A stretch of 64,000 bases of DNA from Neoarius graeffei (lineage: Eukaryota > Chordata > Actinopteri > Siluriformes > Ariidae), in assembly GCF_027579695.1 (NCBI RefSeq), contig NC_083587.1, positions 8,602,501 through 8,666,500 of the forward strand, written 5' to 3'. How positions within the stretch are numbered: position 1 is the first letter of the stretch; the number at the start of each line of letters is the position of its first letter. Below the pieces are notes generated by a model that saw only the letters and a program-made list of their open reading frames with translations, was not told the DNA's origin and did no database searches. Shown here one piece after another: positions 50,944 to 61,156 of this stretch. The position numbers and the translations under genes are program-made.

Positions 50944-52189
50944 TCTAATGCCGCTTTTCCACTACAAACGCGGCTGAGCCGTGCCGTGCCGAGTCGAGCT
51001 GAGCGGGGCTGTTGGAGTTGCATTTCGACTACAACCGTGCTGAACCGTGCTGGCTGGAAGTGGGTGGACACATTGGGTGGAGTTAGCGAAAGTGGGTGGA
51101 CGTCATGTGATGTCGTTAAGCAGCGCAAACAGTGACATCAGTGACAGTGGCGGAACAAGTCAGAGCCGGGCCGGGGGCGGGGCAAATGACCGGGCCCTTT
51201 ATTAAAGCTTATCATAACATCATTTTAGGCTACAAAATGTCCACAACTGCGGTGTTTACCAATTTCAACACTACCGGGTGCAACTATGTTATTTAGTACA
51301 TTAAGTCCTTCAAACGAACATGTAACTCAGAAACAAAAAACATTAGGATACTGTACATGGCTCATAATAAAACATCAATAGCCTATACTGCGCACATTAT
51401 TTGAAGGGCATACGAATGAGCGCTCAGAGGTTGCAACGGTGACAGGAAGAGTCAGAAATAAAAGGAGGGCGGTGCAAACCTCACTGAATGCACTGTGTTT
51501 ACCAATTTCAACACTACGGGGTGCAACTATGTTATTTTGTACATTAAGTCCTTCAAACGAACATGTAACTCAGAAACAAAAAAACATTCGGCGACATACT
51601 GTACATGGCTCATAATAAAACATCAATAGCCTACTGCGCGCATTATTTGAAGGGCATACGACGAGCCTTGCGCTCCGCGAACTCGTCCACGATGCTCTGT
51701 ATGTCACTGATTCAGTGATCTTTTAAGCAGTAGTCTCACGACCCGAATAGTAAACAATAAACATGGAGTCGTTAGTGTTGCTGGTCTTGGTGCTGTGGCT
51801 TGTTGTCACCGACAACGCGGACAGATACTGGCAAGAGCGTATAGATGAGGCGAGGCGCATAAGGCTTCAGGAATTCTCGTAATTCGTAATTATTCTTCTT
51901 CCGGGTTTGCGGTGTTTACAGATCCCAGCGCGCTCATGGGGCGTGTGTGGGCATGTGAGGACACGCCTCCTCACCAATCAGTGCACAGGGGAGTGTCTGC
52001 TCACGCCCCCAACCTCACTCGGCACGGCTTGGCTCGCTTCAGCCCCACTCCAAAACGGTGCGAGTTTTAGGGGCTAAGCAGGGCTGAAACGAGCTGAGTC
52101 GTGCTGGTTTTTGGTAGTCGAAACGCGAGCCGTGTCGGGCTGAAGCGAGCTGAAGTGAGCTGAAAAAGGGTAGTGGAAAAGGGCCATAT
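50944..52189. mobile_element. Transposon with (G)CCNCTTTTCCACTAC ends
   Basis: Left GCCGCTTTTCCACTAC and, inverted, GGCCCTTTTCCACTAC at 52185. Subterminal GAGCTGAGC/GCTCGCTTCAGC motifs recur at both ends. Interior has a direct duplication and a 39-residue frame (51763-51882, MESLVLLVLVLWLVV...). Target duplication not clear; Harbinger-like is possible. Confidence 0.55.
51252..51665 (+). repeat. Direct duplication, offset 243 bp
   Basis: GTGTTTACCAATTTCAACAC through ACATGGCTCATAATAAAACA and TTATTTGAAGGGCATACGA occurs at 51252-51415 and 51495-51661 with few differences. Confidence 0.85.
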
Positions 52190-52341
52190 GCGTGCTATGA
52201 GCCTTACAGAGGGAGTCGGGATCTTTATTTGTAAAGACCTCCGCCCCTACAGCGTAGTCGAAAATGCTGGGTTTAGGCTACTAGTAAAGAGGTTAGAGCC
52301 ACGCTACGTCTTGCCCAGCCGAAAACATCTAAGCGAGACAG

Positions 52342-52562
52342 TAATTTCTTGACTGATGAGCTATTTTTTTTTTTTTTGTGTTCAGAAACCCAGACCTGGG
52401 TATGTTATTTAACTAAAAGAGGGCCACCAAATGTCATAGTTTGTTACACTCTGAGACTTATCAGTCAAACATAATTTCTTGACTGATGAGCTATTTTTTT
52501 TGTGGTCAGAAACCCAGACCTGGGTATGTTATTTAACTAAAAGAGGGCCACCAAATGTCATA
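52342..52562 (+). repeat. Direct duplication, offset about 130 bp
   Basis: TTTCTTGACTGATGAGCTAT through CCAAATGTCATA appears at about 52344-52430 and 52477-52561, differing mainly in poly-T length. Confidence 0.85.
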
Positions 52563-53134
52563 ATTTTGATTTAGACTTCAAATAAAACCTGGATATGTTT
52601 CATTCCAAAATAAATAAGCTTTCTTTCAAACTTGAACTCTTGTCTCTCTGTGTGTCCCTCTTACACATACACAGATACAAGCACAAACAGACATGGAGCT
52701 GTTTGTCAATAGGGTCAGTTTTTATTTAAAAGTTTTAAAGTGACAATACAGCAATATGTACATGAATCGATATCTGATCGAATCGGATCGTGACCTAATG
52801 AATCGAAATCGAATCGATCCAGGAAATCCCGAACGATTCCCAGCCCTACCGCCCGCGCCCGCATTGTGCAGTCCCACTCCCGCCCGCGCCCGCAAAGAAT
52901 TATGATTTTCAGTCCCGCTCCTGCCCGCGCCTGCCATATTTTGTCCCGCTCCCGCCCGCAAATCCCGCATGATGCAGATGTTCGCGTTATTTCTCAGGAA
53001 AGTTCTTGTCTTGACACAGCGTGATGGTGCCCCGCCCCCTACTTTGAGTGGATTTGAGCATAAATATCTACAGCTCACGTTTGTTATTTACCTTGTTTCT
53101 GAATTCAGCATGTAGTGTCTCTAATAATAATAAT

Positions 53135-53270
53135 TAGTGCTGTCAAGTAATTAAAATATTTAATAGCAAATCGCACATTTGTCACATGAGAAACCATTGT
53201 AATTCTCTGATCAGCATAAAGTGAATGGGCTTGCTTTGTACCAATGTTTTTTTTTTTTTTTTTATATTGC
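53135..53270. mobile_element. Truncated hAT MITE, TAGTGCTGTCAA family
   Basis: Starts TAGTGCTGTCAA and follows the inverted sequence of 29258 downward (GGGCTTGCTTTGTACCAATG, poly-T) until about 53270; the other end is missing, apparently lost to the adjacent palindrome. Confidence 0.75.
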
Positions 53271-53277
53271 AAAGCAG

Positions 53278-53548
53278 AGCTAGCAAGAGAACCATGAGTG
53301 AACAACTCTAATCAGAGAGACAGGTTACACAGTGACGGTAGGCTTGACTCAATGCTATCCAAGAAATCCTTCCTGTAATATGCAAATTTGGCCGCCTCTG
53401 ATTGGACAGCCAAATTTGCATATTACAGGAAGAATTTCTGGGATAGCATTGAGTCAAGCCTACCGTCACTGTGTAACCTGTCTCTCTGATTAGAGTTGTA
53501 GACTAACTCAAACAGTAAATCACTTTACTCATGGTTCTCTTGCTAGCT
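53278..53548. repeat. 271-bp palindrome (foldback)
   Basis: AGCTAGCAAGAGAACCATGA at 53278 pairs with its reverse complement ending at 53548, through GTTACACAGTGACGGTAGGC and GCAAATTTGGC, with a loop of about 14 bases at 53392-53405. The right arm has about 30 extra bases near 53500. No coding content. Confidence 0.88.
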
Positions 53549-54085
53549 GGGTGTGAACGGCGAGTCATTAGAGTTATCAAAGGATTTCCCGTTAGCGTGA
53601 TCAATGGCAAATTTAGGCATCTTAAAATGTTTTTATTAATGCCAAATAAAATATCCAGCACAAATTATATATGATAGATATAAATTAATAATTTATAAAT
53701 TTTATTTCAAACACATTTTTAGTTAGCGGGACTGCAGCTTATCACCGCTCCCGCCCGTGCCCGCATATGTGCGCTCCCGCCCGTGCCCGCATATGTGCAC
53801 TCCCGCTCCCGCCCATGTGCACTCCCGCTCCCACCCGTGCCCGCATATGTGCACTTCCGGTCCCGCCCGCGCCTGCAATGAGCTTTCAAAATTTGTCCCG
53901 CGCCGCATTGCTTTGCGGTGGGTCCCGCGAGTCCCGCGGGAGTGCAGGGCTCTACTCCACAGTCACTGCAACAAACACACACACACTTAATTGGCAACAG
54001 GTGCATTGACTTTGCCACTCACCTTCCCTGGCCCCGCCCTACATTCACAAACTGACATTAAGCCACGCCCCCACTGCCACAAATG

Positions 54086-54680
54086 CATTTGAAGTTCTTC
54101 ATACTAACTGTCCAGGTTTTTGTGTCATACTGAGATAATCATTATAAAGAATCGCGATGCCTTCTCTGCCAGTTAGACGAGGCTGGTGTATATAACTGCA
54201 ACCAGGAGGACTAGTTTCATTTAATGCTACAGACTCCTTTGGTTTAATCCATGTTTCTGTTTAAACACAGTACATTAAACTGCTGATCAGTAAGAAGTTC
54301 ATTAACAGTTCGTGCTTCAGACATAAGAGAGTACATATTTAAGTCTTAGCTTTTACAGTAGGTCAAAGGTGCTGGCAGCGGCTGTACAGTCAGTATGATC
54401 TAATTTTATATTAATTAGATTATTAGAACAAACTGAGTATTTCTACTTTTTTGTATAGCTCGGGGAACAGGCACAGTCTCAATGTAATGAAACCTGTGTG
54501 ATGACTCTGTGCAGGTAGCAGACACAGTTTAGCCTGTCCGTCTGCTCCCTGGCCTTGGCTCTGGATTGTCGTGGATTAACTAGGCCTGTTCTGAGACTAT
54601 GAGCTATGCTGCGAGAAATGAGAGCAGCATCTTCCTGAATGGGATGGATACCGTCCTGCCCTAACAGATTTGTTTGATTT
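54086..54680 (-). pseudogene. LINE endonuclease remnant
   Basis: Minus-strand translation gives TETWIKPKESVALNETSPPG and YIHQPRLTGREGIAIL, an apurinic-type endonuclease start as in CR1/Rex1-like LINEs, preceded by GQDGIHPIQEDAALI (end of an ORF1-type esterase, DGIHP). Frames are broken by stops. It lies just upstream of the prdm9-like exon. Confidence 0.55.
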
Positions 54681-54684
54681 TTAG

Positions 54685-54856
54685 CTGTGTGAGGACATGA
54701 AAACAGAGACATCCATGGATGGAGAGACCTCAGAAGCCTGTGTGAAGAAAGAGGAGACGCTGGAGCTGAATATCTACAGCTATGGAGACGATCTCGACAA
54801 CCCACCTGAAGGTCTCTCCATTAAAGTGGAAGATCCTGATGATAAAGACTATCTCT
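54685..54856 (+). pseudogene. prdm9: prdm9-like, exon before the zinc knuckle
   Basis: Acceptor TTTTTAG ends at 54684; donor TCT|GTAAGA at 54857. The frame (first Met 54697) contains an acidic linker with KKEETLELNIYSYGDD and LSIKVEDPDDKDYL, ending with one base of a codon. Splicing to 58214 makes DYLYCEVCKSFF, matching the DYLYCEQCQSFF-type start of the PRDM9 knuckle in phase. KRAB and SSXRD exons are not seen upstream, where a LINE remnant lies; many teleost prdm9 genes lack them. In intact form PRDM9 methylates histone H3 to place meiotic recombination. Confidence 0.75.
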
Positions 54857-54859
54857 GTA

Positions 54860-55920
54860 AGACATTAGGCCACTCTGGCGCTCAGTAACACTCGCTGTTT
54901 ATTCTACCCTGCACACTATCTGGTGCACTAAAAGTTCAATACAGTACATTTGGCATGTAGCCTCAGTCTCTCTTATAATTTTAATCAACAAATTGACATT
55001 GAAATTTAGATTTTTTATTGATTAAAGTATGAACTTTGTTTACAGAGCGTGTAACATGGTAGCGAGGAGTGAGAGAAACTTTATTTGTTTATTTATTTAA
55101 AATACTTTAGTCGTTATAAACCGAGGATGTTAACCTGAACAAAAAAAGCATGGAATATCACATGATGGGTGTGTATTAAAAAAATCTATGCTGCATGGTT
55201 TTATTTTCATGTTACAGCATGGCCCAAAATGTATGATTCCCCTCAAACCATAGTGATTTGCTTGTTATTGCAATTTTGAATTTATTAATGAATGACACAT
55301 TCAATGTTTAATTTGTTTCTGTTTACATTTAATGTGGCATAATGTCTGTCATTCTCTCCAGCCACTCCTGTGTTTTATTCTGAGACAAAAAAATATATGT
55401 GGGATGTCGTGTGACTGAGAAACCAGAAAGCACAAAGTCCTCTGTCCTGAAGACTCTTCCATCTTGGGAAACTTACTGACTGATACCTGGGTCTCCTTCC
55501 ATAAATGTTAAATAAATGTGTCGTAACGTCTTCACCACATTAGAAGATTATAGGTTTTTCCCCCCTCTTTCTTCCACCCATTTGTCGTCCAGTGTGGTCA
55601 CCTGCTAGTATCCACCCACTAGCCAGGTCTCTCTAACCATGTGAGTGAAGGCTAACACGTACTTCCTCCAAGACATGTAAAGCCATCAAACTCCTCTTTT
55701 TCAATTGCAGCTCATGCTGTGTCACATGATAGCAAAATACACCTGGAGGACAGTGTTATGTGCTCTGTTCCCCACATGCATAAGCTCGCAGAAGATCCCA
55801 ACCAGCTGTGATTTAATAGGGGACAGAAAGTATGCCCCTCATTACGCCTCTGGAATGGAATGTTCAATAAGAGACAGTGGCTGTGAGAGACAGGAGTCCA
55901 AATATACGGATTTTGGGGCA
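54860..55920. other. Intron of the prdm9-like gene, no other gene
   Basis: AT-rich, with no recognised exon. A block near 55435-55530 looks like a dispersed repeat. Confidence 0.5.
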
Positions 55921-56215
55921 TCACAGTGGTGCAGCTCCGGGGTCCTGGATTCGATTTTAAGCTCTGGTTGCTGTCTGTGTGAAGTTTTGCAAGTTCTCCT
56001 CCCCGTTGGACTATTTATTTATTTACTTTCTTACTTGCTGTGTGGACAGAAGAAGAAGAAACTTTTTATTTGTCACATGCACACTTCAAGTACAGTGAAA
56101 TTCATCCTCTGCATTTAACCCATCTGAAGCAGTGAACACACACGCGTGCGCACACACCCAGAGCAGTGGGCAGCCACACCAGAGTGCCCGGGGAGCAGTC
56201 AGGGGTGATTTTCAT
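55920..56215 (+). repeat. Two dispersed SINE-like fragments
   Basis: 55922-56012 resembles the common fish 'GGTGGTGCAG...GGTTCGATT' tRNA-like repeat. 56056-56200 is the widespread 'TTTATTTGTCACATGCAC ... GCATTTAACCCATCTGAAGC ... GGGGAGCAGTCAGGGG' repeat. Both are degenerate and incomplete. Confidence 0.6.
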
Positions 56216-56433
56216 AACAAATTTGGGAAATTCTGTTCCCCAGAAGATAAGCAAACAAGTAGCTGAATTTAAAACAACCCTGCCCAGGCAAGTCCTATGA
56301 GAATACTGTAAATACGTCATGCAGTGCCACAGTCATATGAACATTCGTTTTATTTTGCCCTGCAAGCTTCGTATCTGACCATTTGTTTACTCCCACAAGG
56401 AAGTAAAAAAAAAAAAAACCTCATACTCGTATA

Positions 56434-58012
56434 CAGTGCTGGCACAAAATAAGGCAATGCCTAGGAAAAGATCGATTTTGCATACTTAATCCGTGCAAAT
56501 GACATCAGAATCTGCACTGAAGGCAACTGAAATACATTATGAAGATACAGAGACACATTTTAACCACAATTTTATACTTTACCCATGAAAATACTAGCAG
56601 TTTTGGCCATCGTTGTGTGATAAACATCATAAAAATATTGGAAATAGTATCTCTTTTTGTTTAGTTTAGCCCCAAAAACCACCTTAATCACTCCTTGTTG
56701 GGCAATCCTACCATGATATGCTAATTATTCCACAGGTGAAAACCATTAACTAAATCATGTGGTCTCTACAAATAATTCATTAGAAAAAGTATTTATCCTC
56801 TGACTACAGCCAGGCAACAGGCAGAAATGGCATCAGAGAGAGAAACTACAGAAGAGCAGCGTATTAGGATGAAAGTTTTGCGGGAGGAGGGCCATTCATA
56901 ATGAGCCATAGCAAAGAAACTGCATGTGACCCACAGTGCTGTCTGGAAATGCCTCAAGCATCACCAGAAGACTGGGAACTTCAAGAACATTTCAGGCAGA
57001 GGAAGGAAGAAAAAGTTGACTAAAGCTGATGTCCAGTACCTCAAGACTCCATCCCTACGAGAGAGGAAGAAATCCAGCAAGGAACTGGCACAGGACCTCC
57101 AAGATGCTACAGGCAAGGATGTCTCCCCACACCTGGTTAGGAAGACACTCTCAGCAGAAGGCCTCAAAGGTCATGTGTCAGTGTGCAAAACTTTTGTTGA
57201 GAGGTGGAAATAAGCAGAAGAGATTTAACTGGGCAAAAATTCACAGGAGTTGGACTTCTGAGCAGTGGACAACGGTCATGTTCTCAGATGAGAAGAAATT
57301 TAGAATTATTTGGCAACGCTATGCAACAGTAAGTCAGGTGCAGAAAGGGAGAAAGATGCAAGGCAAACTGTATTTCTCCCACAGTAAAACATGGCGGAGG
57401 GGTCCTGCAAGTATGGGGAGCCATCACCTACAATGGAGCTGGTCATCTCTACAAACTAGATGGGACCCTCACTGCTGACAAGTACAGACAAATCCTTATC
57501 CATCATGCTGTGCCTTCTGGAAGAGCTCTCATTGGCAACAACTTTATCTTCCAGTAAGATAATGACCCAAAACACACAGCTGGGATGGTTAAACAGTATT
57601 TACAAAACAAAGAACAAGATGTCAGCTTGACAATTCTTGATTGGCCAGCCCAAAGTCCTGACATGAATATAATTGAGCAAGTCTGGAACTACATGGAGCG
57701 AGAGAAGGTGAAAAGGGCTCCTTTAAACCTGCCACAGCTCTGGGAAATGTTGCAAGACATATGGAGATCAATTCCACTTGATTTTATTCATAAACTTTAT
57801 GATGGCATGCCTGATCGTGTCAGTGCACTTCAGTGTCAAGGGGTTCCATACCAAATATTGATAATATTTTAGAATGATTTACTCTGGTTACTTGTAACAT
57901 TTGTTTGTTATGATGAAAATGTTTAGTTTATTAAGAGAACTTGAGAACAAAAGGTCAAATTGTGGTGTTTTGTCATTTTGGTAGGTGTTTCCATATTTTT
58001 TGCCAATACTGG
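56434..58012 (+). mobile_element. Tc1-like transposon (inactive)
   Basis: Flanked by TA (56432-56433, 58013-58014). Ends CAGTGCTGGCACAAAATAAGG and, inverted, CCAGTATTGGCAAAAAATATGG are recognisably paired but diverged. It encodes a broken transposase on the plus strand. Confidence 0.8.
56829..57872 (+). pseudogene. Tc1 transposase pseudogene (DD34E type)
   Basis: Start at 56829 (MASERETTEEQRIRMKVL) and two adjacent stops after GHS. The DNA-binding part follows (HVTHSAVWKCLKHHQKTGNF, an AT-hook-like GRGRKKKL, and a second HTH). Catalytic part in shifted frames: VMFSDEKKFRI (first Asp), a stop just before DNDPKHTA (second Asp, 57562), and SPDMNIIEQVWNYM (Glu). The C terminus is KLYDGMPDRVSALQCQGVPY. 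Two or more frameshifts and three stops make it dead. Confidence 0.85.
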
Positions 58013-58213
58013 TACTTTGTTGTGTCCTGTTTGATCCCAGTCCTGATGGACACCTCTAGTCTCAACCAGATGCTCAGTGAACCTTACTGGCAAGCTTTCT
58101 TAGGATAATCTTTATACAGTACTAATGTACCGTATATGGTCTTAGAGAGACACACACAGATTGCACACACATTTGGGCCTCATTTCTTCCTGTTGTGTTT
58201 TCTCTACTCCTAG

Positions 58214-58485
58214 ACTGTGAAGTTTGCAAATCCTTTTTCCTCAACAAATGCGAGGTTCATGGACCACCCCTCTTCATCCCCGATACTCCTGTTCCCATGG
58301 GAGTCCCTGACCGAGCCAGACAAACCCTTCCTCCTGGGCTAGAAATCCAGAAGTCCAGTATTCCTGATGCAGGCCTGGGAGTGTTTAATAAGGGGGAGAC
58401 TGTTCCAGTAGGTGCACACTTCGGCCCCTGCCAGGGAGAGCTGGTGAACCGAGAGGAAGCCAAGAACAGTGGAGACTCCTTGGTT
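58214..58485 (+). pseudogene. prdm9: prdm9-like, zinc knuckle and start of PR/SET domain
   Basis: Acceptor TCCTAG ends at 58213; donor GGTT|GTGAGT at 58486. The 90 codons encode the knuckle (CEVCKSFF...CEVHGPPLF), then PPGLEIQKSSIPDAGLGVFN, VPVGAHFGPCQGEL and EEAKNSGDSLV, the first half of the PR/SET methyltransferase domain. Two positions look damaged relative to PRDM9: the usual FGPYxG is FGPCQG, and the Trp in NSGYSW is Leu. The next possible exon (acceptor TTGCAG ending 58589) meets a stop after 7 codons (58611). No further SET sequence or zinc-finger array follows within the window, so it is probably a pseudogene fragment. Confidence 0.8.
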
Positions 58486-58613
58486 GTGAGTTTGTCATAA
58501 ATTTTATTATAAAGATTGTATATTTTTATGTAACAAAATATGATGACTAGATGAAGGTAGCTCCAATTAATATCAATTTCTTCTTGCAGATGATATGTGG
58601 AGTAGTGGTGTAA

Positions 58614-58709
58614 ATCGCAAGTTTGAGCACAATGCGGTCCGACATCGGTTCTTTTAGCCAATGTGGTGGAACTTGTCTGTTAATAAAAATACTAGTAACA
58701 CCTCAGTGC
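58614..58709. other. Short non-coding interval
   Basis: Nothing recognised between the possible prdm9 exon and the RTE-type repeat. Confidence 0.5.
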
Positions 58710-58862
58710 TCAAGTTGTCTGTGTCTATGCGTCAGCCCTGTGATGACCTGGCGACTTGTCCAGGGTGTACCCCGCCTTTCGCCCGTAGTCAGCTGGGATA
58801 GGCTCCAGCTTGCCTGCGACCCTATAGAACAGGATAAAGCGGCTAGAGATGATGAGATGAGA
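58710..58862 (+). mobile_element. RTE/Rex3-tailed SINE-like fragment
   Basis: CAGCCCTGTGATGACCTGGC...GGGATAGGCTCCAGCTTGCC...GATAAAGCGGCTAGAGATG, then GATGAGATGAGA. This is a very common fish repeat whose tail resembles that of Rex3-type LINEs (GGATAAGCGG). Confidence 0.75.
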
Positions 58863-59370
58863 CAGTATATACCCGGTGTGCTGTGAGAGAAAGTGAAGTG
58901 TGCTGTGGAATTTTGAGCAACCCCATGCATTTTCATGCAGGCTCATGAAATAATATATTTTTTAAATACAACAATGACTGTACTTTTTCATTAAAAATGT
59001 TTGTAGGTAGTCACTTTTTTTTTTAATGTAAATGGCCTTTAATTCCATTTTGAAAATAAATTTGGCTCCAGGGAGGAGGATTATTCATGTAGCGACCAGA
59101 AAAGGCAGTCGCTTTAGTTGTTGCCAGTTCCACGGAGCCTTGCCAGAGTGCAAAGGCTCATGGGGCTGTTAATGTTAAAGCTTGGAGAACATTAGGGGCT
59201 AAATAGCAATGAGCCACCTTGACCAAGACTCCTGCAGTAATTGACCACCTCTGTCCAGTATTTCTGATAGGCATGTATCTTGTAGTAAAATAAAACAACA
59301 TCTAGAACCATGTTATGTACAGAGCATAGGATGTCACATAAGTCAATCAGTCCCTATACCAGTCCACCAT
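58863..59370. other. Interval without recognised gene
   Basis: AT-rich to mixed composition; no open frame of interest. Confidence 0.5.
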
Positions 59371-59789
59371 CCCACCCTGCCTGAAGTCCTCTACCATCTT
59401 CCATTGCCAAAAAAAGACCATTAGCAGCCTGAATGACCACTAACCAGTGGCACTTACTTCCGTCATCATGAAGCACTTTGAGCAACTGGTTCAGACTTGC
59501 ATCATCTCAAGTCCCCCACCCATGTTAGACACCAGTATACTTGTAGAGCTAATGGGTCTACAGAGGACGCCATAGCAACAACTCTCCACACTGCCCTCAC
59601 TCACCTTGAGCAGCAGAAGAGCTATGCTAGGCTTTTCTTTGTGGACTTTAGCTCAGCATTCAACACCATTCTCCCTCACAGACTGGTGTCCAACCTGACA
59701 GACCTGAGACTGTCTTAATCCATCTGCCTCTGGATAAAGGACTTCCTGTCTGATGGCCTCAGCAATGGCTCCCCACTCTTCACCCTCTA
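59371..59789 (+). pseudogene. Rex1-like RT fragment
   Basis: Plus-strand pieces: PVALTSVIMKHFEQLVQTC, RANGSTEDAIATTLHTALTH, LFFVDFSSAFNTILPHRLVS (first catalytic Asp), then a stop at 59716 and SICLWIKDFLSDGL. Order is as in Rex1/Babar RT. It joins L2 sequence abruptly near 59790. Confidence 0.7.
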
Positions 59790-60915
59790 GTCAAGTCAAG
59801 TTTATTTGAATAGCGCTTTTAACAATAGATATTGTCGCAAAGCAGCTTTACAGAATTTGAACGACTTAAAACATGAGCTAATTTTATCCCTAATCTATCC
59901 CCAATGAGCAAACCTGTGGCAAGGAAAAACTCCCTCAGATGACATGAGAGAGAAACCTCGAGAGGAACCAGACTCAAAAGGGAATCCATCCTCATTTGGG
60001 TGATAAGAGACAATGTGATTCTAACATTTTTAACATGAAATCAGTTTTGTTGATGTTCTAACTCTTCATTGATGGAAACTTGAGTGCAAAACTGTTCATG
60101 ACAACTGCAGTCCTAAAGTTAGCAAGTCAGATGTAGTCCTCAGCCATAAAAGCATTACTGTAAGAGTCCAGAGCATCTTCCGAGTGTGACTTTCAACTGT
60201 CCATATGGGGCCATCCTCCACAGGAGCGACGTGATGAGACTCCAACCAGATGTAGGGCATCAGAATGGATCAGGCAGGTCTGGGGAGCAGAAGAGGTCAG
60301 GATTGCCGTGTAACTCAGAGGGACAGATGGGGGGAGAGAAAGAGAGAAAACGCAGGTTGTTGGGTATGCCCAATGTCACCTGATGAGTAGGAACAGTATA
60401 CATTTTGCACTCAGTACAAACAGGGACTCCGGCAACTAACTATGACAGCATAACTAAAAGGGGAGAGCCAGAAGGTAGCACAGGCATGAGGGAGCCCCGG
60501 GACATAAAGCAGCAGCCACTACAGGATCAACAAACTCGAGCGAGCAAGTGAGTGGGGGACTGACAGCATCCATACATCCCAGTTTACCAAAACACTCTGT
60601 CTGAGGACCCTCCAGATCTACTCCTTTACCTCATAAACACCATTAATAAAAGGCTTGACTAAACAGATATGTTTTCAGCCTAGACTTAAACACTGAGACT
60701 GTGTCTGATTCCTGAACACTACTTGGAAGGCTATTCCATAACTGTGGGGCTTTGTAAGAAAAAACTCTGCCCCCTGATGTAGCCTTCACTATGGGAGGTA
60801 CCAGCAGATAGCCTGCACCTTTTGATCCAAGTAGGCGTGGCGGGTCATAGAGGAGCAGAAGTTCACTCAGGTACTGTGATGTGAGACCATTCAGTGCTTT
60901 AAAGGTCAATAGTAG
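59790..60915 (-). mobile_element. L2 3' end, copy 1
   Basis: Plus-strand start TCAAGTCAAGTTTATTTGAA is the L2 3' tail read in reverse. The last part of ORF2 is at 60909-60643 (MTFKALNGLTSQYLSELLLL, FSYKAPQLWNSLPSSV, FKSRLKTYLFSQAF). 3' UTR about 850 bp. 5'-truncated. Confidence 0.82.
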
Positions 60916-60949
60916 TACATTATAATGAATACGATAATATACGATAATA

Positions 60950-61156
60950 CGATATAATGAATCTACACCTTTACCTCATAAACACTCTTAACAAAAAGCT
61001 TGGCTAAACAGATATGCGCTCAGCCTTGACTTCAACATGGAATGTTTCTGATTCCCGAACACTATTTGGGAGGCTGTTCCATAACTGTGGAGCTTTGTAA
61101 GAAACGGCTCTGCCCCCTGATGTAGCCTTCACTATAGGAGGTACCAGCAGATAGTC
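60950..61156 (-). mobile_element. L2 ORF2 C-terminal fragment, copy 2
   Basis: Only the last about 60 codons (LLVPPIVKATSGGRAVSYKA, LWNSLPNSVRES) remain, without the 3' UTR. It is sandwiched between copies 1 and 3, preceded by a short ATACGATAATA repeat at 60928-60958. Confidence 0.75.

Larger units (their letters stand above)
50465..52848 (+). mobile_element. hAT (inner), TAGRGCTGKG ends, 8-bp duplication with one mismatch
   Basis: Ends TAGAGCTGTGG and, inverted, TAGGGCTGGGAATCG, flanked by CCGCTCGC (50457-50464) and CCGCCCGC (52849-52856). Subterminal ATCGAT-rich motifs repeat (GATATCGATTCA at both ends). Retains the BED-finger exon and has been invaded by another element. Confidence 0.82.
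50426..53954 (+). mobile_element. hAT (outer), TAGAGNYCTGC ends, 8-bp duplication
   Basis: Ends TAGAGGTCTGC and, inverted, TAGAGCCCTGC, flanked by CTCCACAG (50418-50425, 53955-53962). Subterminal sequence at both ends is a run of CCCGCCCGCGCCCGC-type repeats (50441-50464, 52849-52965, 53745-53950). No complete transposase; the middle is occupied by the inner hAT and other insertions. Confidence 0.87.
46580..54081 (-). mobile_element. Gypsy LTR retrotransposon (Gmr1-like), internally deleted and split
   Basis: Minus strand: 5' LTR (54081 to about 50231, split by a hAT), tRNA-Phe primer site, gag, RT, RNase H, then directly a truncated 3' LTR (46639-46580). Integrase is absent. The RT is split by an ISL2EU-like element. 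Gag contains a SCAN-like region, which points to the Gmr1-like Gypsy lineage from which vertebrate SCAN domains derive. Confidence 0.8.
50231..54081 (-). repeat. Gypsy 5' LTR interrupted by a hAT
   Basis: Two LTR pieces, 53963-54081 and 50231-50417 (plus one 8-bp copy), separated by 50426-53954. They join at CTCCACAG. About 315 bp after excision. Shares blocks with the solo LTRs at 10151-10402 and 44220-44479. Confidence 0.75.

Noticed and set aside
52850..53900. CCCGCCCGCGCCCGC repeats considered as a CpG island or G-quadruplex promoter
   Set aside because: They are the subterminal repeats of the outer hAT, present at both of its ends.
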